Source: Armatimonadota bacterium
GTDB taxonomy: Bacteria > Armatimonadota > Fimbriimonadia > Fimbriimonadales > Fimbriimonadaceae
DNA: 64,000 nt
Direction: 5' to 3'
NCBI GenBank assembly: GCA_018268375.1
Contig: JAFDWS010000002.1
Span: forward strand, 806,001-870,000
The translations under genes were made by a program, and so were the position numbers. Positions 51,796-59,149 of the stretch are shown here, piece after piece (the stretch's first letter is position 1; the number at the start of each line of letters is the position of its first letter). The notes under the pieces are model-generated. The model did not search any database. It was not told where the DNA came from and was given only the letters and a program-made list of their open reading frames with translations.

Positions 51796-51843
51796 CAGTT
51801 CCAGCCCGCCAATCTTCGTCGCAAGCAGGGAGCCCCAGGACAA

Positions 51844-52317
51844 CTACTCTAACACCACTTCTTCAAGACGATCCTGGACATAGCGGAACACTTCCATTTT
51901 CGATTCACGGAACAGCTCCAGTGAGAACGGGTCAGGGTAGTCGCCTTCATAGATCACCCTCCTGACGCCTGCGTTGATCAGCATTTTAGCGCAGGCGTTG
52001 CAGGGCTGACAGGTGACGTAAATCGTCGCGCCCTCGCACGCAATGCCTATCTGTGCCGCTTGAAGAAGGGCGTTCTGTTCGGCGTGCAGAGAGCGGATGC
52101 AGTGGCCGGCCCGCATGCAACCTTCGGGCCAATCCTTGTGCTCTCCATCAATCGGGCAATGGGCCAATCCCCGTGGCGCACCATTGTAGCCGGTGGCGAG
52201 AACGCGGCGATCGCGCACGATGATCGCACCGACCGAACGCCGCGGGCAGGTCGCCCTCGTCGCGACCAAGTGGGCGATCTGCATGAAGTAAGTGTCCCAA
52301 CTCGGCCGGACAACCAT
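51844..52317 (-). CDS. Deoxycytidylate deaminase (ComEB-like)
   Basis: 157 residues from ATG 52317. Zinc enzyme that makes dUMP from dCMP. Motifs: RRSVGAIIVRDRRVLATGYNGAPRG, the zinc/proton-transfer HAEQNALLQAA and the zinc cysteines TCQPCNACAKMLIN. The insert DGEHKDWPEGCMRAGHCIRSLHAEQNA is typical of dCMP deaminases. Head of the operon with the envelope glycan genes; 48 bases separate its stop from the transferase ATG. An upstream extension to 52350 overlaps the terminator region and is unlikely. Confidence 0.92.
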   Translation of the reverse strand: MVVRPSWDTYFMQIAHLVATRATCPRRSVGAIIVRDRRVLATGYNGAPRGLAHCPIDGEHKDWPEGCMRAGHCIRSLHAEQNALLQAAQIGIACEGATIYVTCQPCNACAKMLINAGVRRVIYEGDYPDPFSLELFRESKMEVFRYVQDRLEEVVLE

Positions 52318-52352
52318 GGCAGGTTGATTATGGGGCCCCGGACAAAACAAAA

Positions 52353-52388
52353 GCTGGGGCGTCGCACTCGCGACGCCCCAGCGTTTTT
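52353..52388. terminator. Rho-independent terminator
   Basis: Perfect 13-bp stem (GCTGGGGCGTCGC at 52353-52365, GCGACGCCCCAGC at 52370-52382) with loop ACTC. On the minus strand it follows the lysyl-oxidase-like gene and is followed by TTTTGTTTTG; on the plus strand GTTTTT follows. Confidence 0.9.
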
Positions 52389-52394
52389 GGCTGC

Positions 52395-53984
52395 CTACTG
52401 GATGGGCTTGCGATGGTGGTCCATCGCCTCGATCCGCTTGAGCATGAGGAAGTAGTCGGCGTAGTCGATGACGCGGTTGTAGTCCATGTCGCAGATGACT
52501 TCCCAGCCATCGGGCAGGGCCTTCTTCTTGTCGAGGACTTCTTTGAGCGCCTTCGCTTCGTCATAGGTGACTTCCCCATCAAAGTTGGTGTCGCCCTTGA
52601 GATAGACGATGACGGGGCCGGGAGCGAAGGAGTCCGTCAATGCCTCCCCGCTTGTCGCCCGCGCATAGACGTACCACTTGCCCAGATCAAACTGGTTCGT
52701 GAGAACGTTGGTCATGTTCGACCAGCCAGGCAGGCCCTCATAACCGTCGACCGCGATGCCGTCGTCGACTGAGCCGGTCTTCGTCTTGAAGACTGAGATG
52801 GACTGAGCTCTCGCCGGACCCAGGAACGACCACTTCATAGGAATGGTCTGGTAGGAGTGCTCGACATAAGTGACCGCCGCCTTCGGCTCGGTCAGTTCGA
52901 ACGCAGGTGGCAGGCTGCCGCCTTGGTTGATGGTCAGCCAGTACTCCGGGTTGTTGGTAGAGCCGTTTCTCAGCACGCGCACGTAGTACGTCGCTGCCGG
53001 CCGGCCCTTCAGGCTGATCTGTTCGAAGTTGTACGAGCCAGACGACGAGGCGAGCAGCTGGCCGCTCTCGTTGAGCAACTGCAGGTTGAGGTCGCCCTGT
53101 CGCATCCAAGGGGACTCGATCTTCACGTAGTCCGTTTCTCCTCCCTTCGACGGCAGCTTGAACTTGAAGTAGTCGTCGGTGTCGTCCATGGTCAAGTTCT
53201 TGATCATCTTCCGCTTGACCTTTCCGAAGTTCGAACTGTTCGGCACGCCCTCCGGCATAGCATCGACCTGCGCCCGGGAATCGTTGTCTTCGTAGGCGTC
53301 GGGCTGCACTGCAGGAGGCGTCCCGAGATTGAAGGGAATCTTGACGACGTTGTTGTGTTCGTTGGATTCCAGCACCTGGCTGTTCGGGTCAATGTAGCCG
53401 ACAAGGTAGTAGCGACCGTCGGGAACGCCCGTCAAGTCGATGTACTGGCCAGAGAGGCTCGAACCGTAAACGTCTGACCAGCCCGGCCGCAAGCCTTGAA
53501 TCTGACCACAACTGCCGTAACTCGGGCTCTCGTAGTGGTGGGGCTTGCTAGGATCCCAGTCCACGATCTCAAGGATGCAGAAGCTCGTCTTGGAGCCTGT
53601 CGCCACGACAGCGCCCACGGATCCGTCTGGATTCATCTCTCTCAACAAGAATTGGGTCCAGTCCTCGAAGTGGATGTGCTGGTGCTGAGGGTGGTAAATG
53701 AAGTACCCACAGTCGCGCTCCCACCAGGATCCGTCCGTGCGATAAATCCTCTGCTTGACGAGCTGCTTGTCGCCGACGATGGTGCTGCCCCGTAGTTCGA
53801 GACGGCCTTGTCCCAGGTTCACAGAAGCCGTCGGGAACCGTAAGGCGCGAGTGCCGACCGGCAGCTCCGGATTGTTGGTCGTGACAAAAGCTTGGGAAAG
53901 GTACGACGGCAGCAGGCTGACGTCAGGCAGTTCGTCAGTAGGTGCCAACGCGACTGACGCAGCGATAAGTGCAGACAGAATCAT
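52395..53984 (-). CDS. Secreted lysyl oxidase-like protein with PPC-like and dockerin-like domains
   Basis: 529 residues. Signal-like start MILSALIAASVALAPT. Residues 20-220 match the lysyl oxidase domain: copper site PQHQHIHFEDW (His101, His103, His105), GSKTSFCILE with Lys132 and WSDVYGSSLSGQYIDLTGVPDG with Tyr173. These two align with the residues that form the lysine tyrosylquinone cofactor in animal LOX. Residues 230-370 are a PPC-like beta domain (DDTDDYFKFKLPSKGG). Residues 466-522 are dockerin-like with two calcium loops (GDTNFDGEVTYDEAKAL, CDMDYNRVIDYADYFLML). Likely oxidises lysines in extracellular protein; activity inferred. Confidence 0.85.
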   Translation of the reverse strand: MILSALIAASVALAPTDELPDVSLLPSYLSQAFVTTNNPELPVGTRALRFPTASVNLGQGRLELRGSTIVGDKQLVKQRIYRTDGSWWERDCGYFIYHPQHQHIHFEDWTQFLLREMNPDGSVGAVVATGSKTSFCILEIVDWDPSKPHHYESPSYGSCGQIQGLRPGWSDVYGSSLSGQYIDLTGVPDGRYYLVGYIDPNSQVLESNEHNNVVKIPFNLGTPPAVQPDAYEDNDSRAQVDAMPEGVPNSSNFGKVKRKMIKNLTMDDTDDYFKFKLPSKGGETDYVKIESPWMRQGDLNLQLLNESGQLLASSSGSYNFEQISLKGRPAATYYVRVLRNGSTNNPEYWLTINQGGSLPPAFELTEPKAAVTYVEHSYQTIPMKWSFLGPARAQSISVFKTKTGSVDDGIAVDGYEGLPGWSNMTNVLTNQFDLGKWYVYARATSGEALTDSFAPGPVIVYLKGDTNFDGEVTYDEAKALKEVLDKKKALPDGWEVICDMDYNRVIDYADYFLMLKRIEAMDHHRKPIQ

Positions 53985-54013
53985 GGGGAGCGCTCCAAGA
54001 ACAAGTGCTCCCC
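53985..54013 (-). promoter_or_regulatory. Hairpin abutting the lysyl-oxidase-like start codon
   Basis: 10-bp stem with one mismatch (GGGGAGCACT with AGCGCTCCCC on the minus strand, loop TGTTCTTGG) ends exactly before ATG 53984. The only Shine-Dalgarno-like GGAG lies at the loop-stem junction. It may control translation, or end the upstream cyclophilin mRNA. Confidence 0.4.
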
Positions 54014-54037
54014 AATGTTATCCCAATCTGCGTGGAA

Positions 54038-54667
54038 TCAGTCCTTGATCGGCCAGGTTTTGACTTCGGCGCCCTTGATCTCGACAGCGTCGGCAGGCGC
54101 CACGCGACCGTTGTCGTTGGCGTCGCCAGTCTTCACGATGGCATCAGCAACATCCATGCCCTTGACCACAGCTCCGAAGGCCGTGTACTGGTGGTCAAGG
54201 AACTTCGAGTCCTTAACGACGATAAAGAACTGGCTGCCCGCAGAGTCGGGATCCGACGAGCGGGCCATGCTGAGAATGCCCCGCTTGTGGCTGATATCGT
54301 TGAACTCCGCCTTCAAGCGGAAGTCGGGGCCGCCGGTGCCCCAAAGGTTGGACTTGTCGAGCTCCTTAGTGTTCGGGTCACCGCCTTGGATCATGAAGCC
54401 GGGGATGCACCGGTGGAAGCGGGTGCCGTCATAAAACTTGTCCTTGACCAGTTTCAAGAAGCTTTCGACGTGCTTCGGCGCCTTGTCGGGGAAGAACTTC
54501 AAGACAATGTCGCCTTTACTTGTGTGAAGGACGGCGACCTCCTCGCCTTCCTTGGGTTCCGTCGCGTCCTGCAACTCGGTCGAAGTCATTTCGGGGGTGT
54601 TCATGGGTATCGGCTCGCTGTGGCCTGCCATGGCCAGCGCGGAGAGAGCAAGAAGGGCAGACGTCAC
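54038..54667 (-). CDS. Cyclophilin-type peptidyl-prolyl isomerase
   Basis: 209 residues from GTG 54667, with a signal-like start (MTSALLALSALAMAGHS). Cyclophilin core: VLHTSKGDIVLKFFPDKAPKHVESF, FYDGTRFHRCIPGFMIQGGDP with the catalytic Arg, SMARSSDPDSAGSQFFIVV, and FGAVVKGMDVADAI. Periplasmic folding catalyst. Close paralogue of the lipoprotein isomerase at 57512; both end in TWPIK/KWPIK. Divergent from the subtilisin-like gene. Confidence 0.93.
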   Translation of the reverse strand: MTSALLALSALAMAGHSEPIPMNTPEMTSTELQDATEPKEGEEVAVLHTSKGDIVLKFFPDKAPKHVESFLKLVKDKFYDGTRFHRCIPGFMIQGGDPNTKELDKSNLWGTGGPDFRLKAEFNDISHKRGILSMARSSDPDSAGSQFFIVVKDSKFLDHQYTAFGAVVKGMDVADAIVKTGDANDNGRVAPADAVEIKGAEVKTWPIKD

Positions 54668-54822
54668 GCCTCAGATTATGCCATCGCCCGTTCTCACTAC
54701 CGGGATTTAAGCAGTCTCGAAGAAAAATGCGGGCGACAAAGGTGGTTTTCGGGGGCCATTTGGCATACTGTCTGTTGAAGCGGGCGCCTCCAAGAGGAGC
54801 CTGGCCGACTAGGTGGACATCA

Positions 54823-57429
54823 ATGAATCCCTTGTTTGTGGCCTTCATGGTTTTGAATTCGAACGGAGCGCTGGATGTTCGGGTGGAAAGGACGGGCCTC
54901 CTGAACACTTTGACGCTGGGGGGCGTAGCCTTCCACCAGACCAAGGCGGACGTGAAGTCCCTCAACCTCGTAGGCGTTCCCGGAAGCCTTGCCCGGATCA
55001 TCCTTTGGGACGAAGTGGCGGGCCGGAAAACGGAGCACTTCTCGGCCGTCTCTTTGAAGGGCAGTTCTGTCGCCCGCGTCACCGAGACGTCCGACCAGAT
55101 CAAGCTGCGCTTTGGCGACTTTGACCCGTTGGTCAAGGTCTTACCGGTCGATCCGAAGCTCAGGGCCCCCGAAGGTAACGAGATGTTCATCGTCCAGTTC
55201 TCGTCCCAGCCCCTTCAAGAGTTCCGAGACGCGATCAACGCGGCAGGAGGCAGGGTCCAGAACTACTTGCCCGACAACGCCTACATCGTTCGCATGGGGG
55301 ATGCGACGGTTTCAAAGGTCAAATCCCTTCCCTACGTACGGTGGGTTGGAGCCCTCGAGCCGGGTTGGCGTGTTGACGAGCAGGTTCAGACCGGGCTCCA
55401 CAACGGCTCTCTCGGCGATCGCGACTACAACATTCAAGTGAGTGGCGACGATGCCGAGCAGAAGGCCTCCACGACTCAAGCGCTGAGGGACATTGGAGCG
55501 ACGATTTTGGCGAGTCCGCGCGACGGGCAAGTGATCGAGGCTCGCATGAGCCCCGACGTCGTCCAGCGAGCGGCGGCGTTGAACGGCCTCCTCTTCATCG
55601 ACCTCAAGGGTAAGCCCGAGGCGGACATGGACAACGTACGCCCGATCAGTGGCGCGTCCTATCTTCAGAGCGTCGCCGGGTACACCGGGCAAGGCATCAA
55701 CGCCCACGTCATCGACGGCGGCTTCCGGCAGACACACCAGGATTTCGTTGGCCACGTGACCGTGCGCGCGAATTCGACGGACACGAGCCACGGTTCGTCG
55801 ACGACAGGCATTGTTTTCGGCAACGGTACGGCCAACGTCTTGGGCAAGGGCATGCTGCCAAGCGCACAGGGGGTGTTCAGTGTCTACACCGTCAACTGGA
55901 CTGGAGCGGCACGACTTGCGCTCACACAGGACACGGTCAACGTCTACAACTGCGTCGTCGAGTCGAATAGCTGGGGCGACAGCCTCACGGGCTCCTACAC
56001 GACGATCTCTTCTTACATGGATGAGATCTGCCTGAAGACCGATCTGCTCATCTGCAACTCGATGAGCAACTGGGGCAACAACACCCAAGTCCGGCCCCAG
56101 GCGTGGGCGAAGAACATCGTTTCCATCGGCGGCGTTTACCACTTCAACGACCAGAACAGTGCCAACGACGCTTGGCAGAACGGCGCCAGCATCGGACCGG
56201 CTGCCGACGGCCGCATGAAGCCCGAGCTCTGCTACTTCTACGATTCGATCTTCTGTCCGACGAACACCAGTGACACGGCTTACACCACCGGGTTCAACGG
56301 CACGAGCGCGGCCACTCCGATCAGCACGGGATGCTTCGGCCTTCTCTATCAGATGTGGGGCAATGGCGTCTTCGGCAACACGACTCCGGGCTCGACCATG
56401 TTCGCAAACCGGTGCCACGCCTCGACCGCGAAGGCGATCATGGTCAACCAGGCGTACCTCTATCCCAACACTCAGACCGACATCGAGCGGAAGGTGCAGG
56501 GATGGGGCCGGCCGAACGTCCAGAACATCTACGACGCCCGAAAGAACATGTTCGTTGTTGACGAGAGCGACGTCCTGCAGAACCTACAGAGCAAGGCTTA
56601 CCAGCTTTACGTCGCGCCCGGGACTCCCGCCTTCAAGGCCACGATGTCGTACACGGACTACTGGGCTTCGGCAGGCGCCAACCCCACCAGGGTCAACACT
56701 GTGACCCTCAAGGTCACCGACCCGAGCGGTGTCGTTTACTACGGCAACAACGGGATGCTGGCGACGACCGACGCCTCCAACATCACTGCGGCAGGTGGAG
56801 CGGCAGATCCTCGTAACAACCTCCAAAACGTGTTCGTCAACAACCCGGCAGCGGGAACGTGGACCGTCGAGGTCTCTGCAGACAGCGTCGTGATGGACAC
56901 CCACTTCGAGACGCCAGAAGTCGACCAAGACTTTGGGCTATGCGTCAGCGGCGTCGTCAACTCACTCGAGGCAGACAGCCTGGCACCGTGGAAGATCGGT
57001 GCGATCAAATCCGGCGGCTTGGCGGAGGCGGCAAGGAGCGACAACCAATTCGTCCTTGCCAAGACGCCGATCCTGTCGCACTTCGGCGAGATCACGGAGA
57101 CGGGCATCATTTGCACGTACCACATGCCAAGCGGCTCGGCGACCCCGAACAGCCTGAAGGTCCGGGCCGAGTCGTCCACGAACGTGAACGGCCTCCCCGA
57201 GAGGATCTACCTCTGGAACTGGGCGAACAACGCGTGGGAAGTTCTCTACAACAACACTGGAACGACGGCCGAATCGGTCGTGGACGCCGTGGCTACCGGC
57301 GACATTTCGCGCTTCGTCGACGGGTCAGGCACCATCAAAGCGGGCCTGACGTACGAGCGCAACACCAGTCTGCCGACCGTGCAACCGTGGGAGAGCAAGA
57401 TCGACCACTTGCGCGTGCTCTTGCAATAA
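54823..57429 (+). CDS. Subtilisin-like serine peptidase (S8), probably secreted
   Basis: 868 residues from ATG 54823 with AGGTGG six bases before; the frame extends to 54520 but overlaps the divergent isomerase gene. Residues 118-190 resemble an inhibitor prodomain (EMFIVQFSSQPLQEFRDAIN). The S8 triad is Asp298 in AHVIDGGF, His323 in TSHGSSTTGIV and Ser495 in GFNGTSAATPI, with the oxyanion Asn in ESNSWGD. Residues about 560-700 are a P-proprotein-like beta domain; a further beta region forms the tail. The signal peptide is short and weak (MNPLFVAFMVLNSNGALD), so export is likely but not certain. Flanked by two cyclophilins. Confidence 0.88.
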   Translation: MNPLFVAFMVLNSNGALDVRVERTGLLNTLTLGGVAFHQTKADVKSLNLVGVPGSLARIILWDEVAGRKTEHFSAVSLKGSSVARVTETSDQIKLRFGDFDPLVKVLPVDPKLRAPEGNEMFIVQFSSQPLQEFRDAINAAGGRVQNYLPDNAYIVRMGDATVSKVKSLPYVRWVGALEPGWRVDEQVQTGLHNGSLGDRDYNIQVSGDDAEQKASTTQALRDIGATILASPRDGQVIEARMSPDVVQRAAALNGLLFIDLKGKPEADMDNVRPISGASYLQSVAGYTGQGINAHVIDGGFRQTHQDFVGHVTVRANSTDTSHGSSTTGIVFGNGTANVLGKGMLPSAQGVFSVYTVNWTGAARLALTQDTVNVYNCVVESNSWGDSLTGSYTTISSYMDEICLKTDLLICNSMSNWGNNTQVRPQAWAKNIVSIGGVYHFNDQNSANDAWQNGASIGPAADGRMKPELCYFYDSIFCPTNTSDTAYTTGFNGTSAATPISTGCFGLLYQMWGNGVFGNTTPGSTMFANRCHASTAKAIMVNQAYLYPNTQTDIERKVQGWGRPNVQNIYDARKNMFVVDESDVLQNLQSKAYQLYVAPGTPAFKATMSYTDYWASAGANPTRVNTVTLKVTDPSGVVYYGNNGMLATTDASNITAAGGAADPRNNLQNVFVNNPAAGTWTVEVSADSVVMDTHFETPEVDQDFGLCVSGVVNSLEADSLAPWKIGAIKSGGLAEAARSDNQFVLAKTPILSHFGEITETGIICTYHMPSGSATPNSLKVRAESSTNVNGLPERIYLWNWANNAWEVLYNNTGTTAESVVDAVATGDISRFVDGSGTIKAGLTYERNTSLPTVQPWESKIDHLRVLLQ

Positions 57430-57450
57430 GCGAGACCCGCCATCGTTGTG

Positions 57451-57479
57451 AAGGGAGGCCGGGACGACCGGCCTCCCTT
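57451..57479 (+). terminator. Rho-independent terminator
   Basis: Perfect 12-bp stem (AAGGGAGGCCGG at 57451-57462, CCGGCCTCCCTT at 57468-57479) with loop GACGA, followed by CCGCGTTTT. Ends the subtilisin-like gene. Confidence 0.88.
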
Positions 57480-57498
57480 CCGCGTTTTGAGCCAGTGC

Positions 57499-57504
57499 CA
57501 TAAT
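57499..57504 (+). promoter_or_regulatory. Candidate -10 element close to a start codon
   Basis: CATAAT lies seven bases before the isomerase ATG at 57512, a spacing that would give a leaderless mRNA. No -35 box is clear. Confidence 0.3.
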
Positions 57505-57511
57505 TCCTGCC

Positions 57512-58261
57512 ATGAAGCGCTGGTTGCTTGCGTCTTTCGCCCTTGTCAGCATCGCCGCCGTTACGGGCTGTAGCCCCGATAGCTCCGGGCTGAGTGAGAA
57601 GAACACTGCCTCCTCCGAAACGGCGGGCACAACCGGAACCACGGGGACAACCGGGACTGCGCCTAAGGAGGAAGCGAAGTCGGAGACTCCCAAGGCAACT
57701 GAGCCGAGCCCGATTTCGACGACACCGAAGGACGGAGACGACGTGGCCGTGCTCGACACCTCCATGGGACAGATCGTGATCATGTTCTATCCCGACCGGG
57801 CACCGCGTCACGTTGACAACTTCCTGACCCTCGCCAAAAGCGGATTCTTCAATGGCACGCGCTTTCACCGCTGCATGCCCGGCTTCATGATCCAGGGCGG
57901 CGACCCCCTCTCGAAGGATCTTTCGAAGGCTGACGCATGGGGCACGGGTGGCAACATGGTCGATGGCAAGGAGAAGAACGTCCAGGCCGAGTTCAACGAC
58001 ATTCACCATGGCCGCGGCGTCGTCAGCATGGCCCGCTCCAACGATCCGAACTCGGCAAGCAGTCAGTTCTTCATCATGGTCGCAGAGAACGGTGGACTGG
58101 ACGGCCAGTATTCGGCCTTCGGCTATGTCGTCAAAGGAATGGACGTTGCGGACAAAATCGTTGCCACCGGCCCGACCGACCAGCAGTTGAACGGCAAGGT
58201 CGACCCGAAAAAGGCGGTCGTCTTGAAGTCCGTCAAGGTCACCAAGTGGCCGATTAAGTAG
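57512..58261 (+). CDS. Lipoprotein cyclophilin-type peptidyl-prolyl isomerase
   Basis: 249 residues. Lipoprotein signal MKRWLLASFALVSIAAVTGC with lipobox VTGC, then a low-complexity linker of TGTTGT and EAKSETPK type (residues 38-70). The cyclophilin domain follows: VLDTSMGQIVIMFYPDRAPRHV, FFNGTRFHRCMPGFMIQGGDP, SMARSNDPNSASSQFFIMVAENGG, FGYVVKGMDVADKIV. Membrane-anchored folding catalyst in the periplasm. Own terminators on both sides; paralogue of the gene at 54038. Confidence 0.93.
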   Translation: MKRWLLASFALVSIAAVTGCSPDSSGLSEKNTASSETAGTTGTTGTTGTAPKEEAKSETPKATEPSPISTTPKDGDDVAVLDTSMGQIVIMFYPDRAPRHVDNFLTLAKSGFFNGTRFHRCMPGFMIQGGDPLSKDLSKADAWGTGGNMVDGKEKNVQAEFNDIHHGRGVVSMARSNDPNSASSQFFIMVAENGGLDGQYSAFGYVVKGMDVADKIVATGPTDQQLNGKVDPKKAVVLKSVKVTKWPIK

Positions 58262-58284
58262 CCATCTCCTCGAGTTGGACACGG

Positions 58285-58312
58285 CGGCCGGACTTTACGT
58301 CCGGCCGTTCTA
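58285..58312 (+). terminator. Rho-independent terminator
   Basis: Perfect 9-bp stem (CGGCCGGAC at 58285-58293, GTCCGGCCG at 58299-58307) with loop TTTAC, followed by TTCTACTT. Between the isomerase and the convergent secreted-protein gene. Confidence 0.8.
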
Positions 58313-58334
58313 CTTGTCCGGTATCCCAGGGTGC

Positions 58335-58871
58335 TCAGGGTCGCGTCGGCTCGTAGATGGTCCAGGAGTTCGGGCTCCAGGACATTCCCTTTGCGTGGAT
58401 CCAAATCGCTTTGCAACGGCTTGCGTTGGTCACGTGGTTTGAGGCGTTGACCGTGAACTCAAAGGTGATTCCCTTTGCTTTGTTGTCGACGACCGCGAGC
58501 GTCCTCGAAAACTGGTGGCTCGCATATGTCGCCAGGAAGACGCCGGAGTACCTCTGCTTGATGCTTCCCCAGGTCTGCCCGGTCTTGACACCATTAGCGG
58601 TGTGGAAGGCACTCGACGTGATCCGCGCAAGTTGGACCTCATGGCCCTCAGAGCCGCCAATCACGGCGTACGTGTCAAGGGTGTTGCCCGTTGTGCCCTT
58701 CCATGTCGACCAGATGTGGCCGGCGGCACCGTCGCTTGAAGTCGGCTGTCCCAGGATCGAGGGGTTGTCAAATCCGAGCCGGACGTGGCCGATTCGGGAG
58801 CCGGGAACGATGTCGAAGCTTCCGGAGACCGGCAAGAGTGTGCTTAGGAGAAGTGCAGCGTGAGGGATCAT
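58335..58871 (-). CDS. Secreted hypothetical protein
   Basis: 178 residues. Signal peptide MIPHAALLLSTLLPVSG. The sequence DIVPGSRIGHVRLGFDNPSILGQP, then TGQTWGSIKQRYSGVFL and WSPNSWTIYEPTRP, suggests a small beta-rich secreted domain with the pattern G-x-x-I-G-x-V-R-L-G near the start, seen in periplasmic proteins of unknown role. No family recognised. The 278-base region upstream (58872-59149) holds no gene that I can support. Confidence 0.65.
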   Translation of the reverse strand: MIPHAALLLSTLLPVSGSFDIVPGSRIGHVRLGFDNPSILGQPTSSDGAAGHIWSTWKGTTGNTLDTYAVIGGSEGHEVQLARITSSAFHTANGVKTGQTWGSIKQRYSGVFLATYASHQFSRTLAVVDNKAKGITFEFTVNASNHVTNASRCKAIWIHAKGMSWSPNSWTIYEPTRP

Positions 58872-59149
58872 CGTGTCGTCCTCGTAGGATTGACAGTATA
58901 GCGACCCGAACGCTCCTTACTTCCGCAGCTTTCGTCAGGTTCTTGGCGTGCGCTCAGGAATCAGAAGAGAGCACGGCGTCGCTGTTCCAACCTGTCACGG
59001 CGACAGGAAAGTCAAGCCTCTCAATGTGAACATGGGAAACGGATACCCAAGCAGGACGGGCCGGCACCTGTGAGGGCCCCGATAGAGTCCATTGCGGTCG
59101 CTACCCCTTACGGCCGCCTTCGGTCACTTTTTATCTAGTGCACGACAGG

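Noticed and set aside
54520..54822. N-terminal extension of the subtilisin-like protein
   Set aside because: Overlaps the start of the divergent isomerase; a good ribosome site lies before ATG 54823.
58872..59149. Gene or RNA in the 278-base gap
   Set aside because: No ORF with a start and ribosome site, and no strong hairpin or tRNA-like fold was seen.
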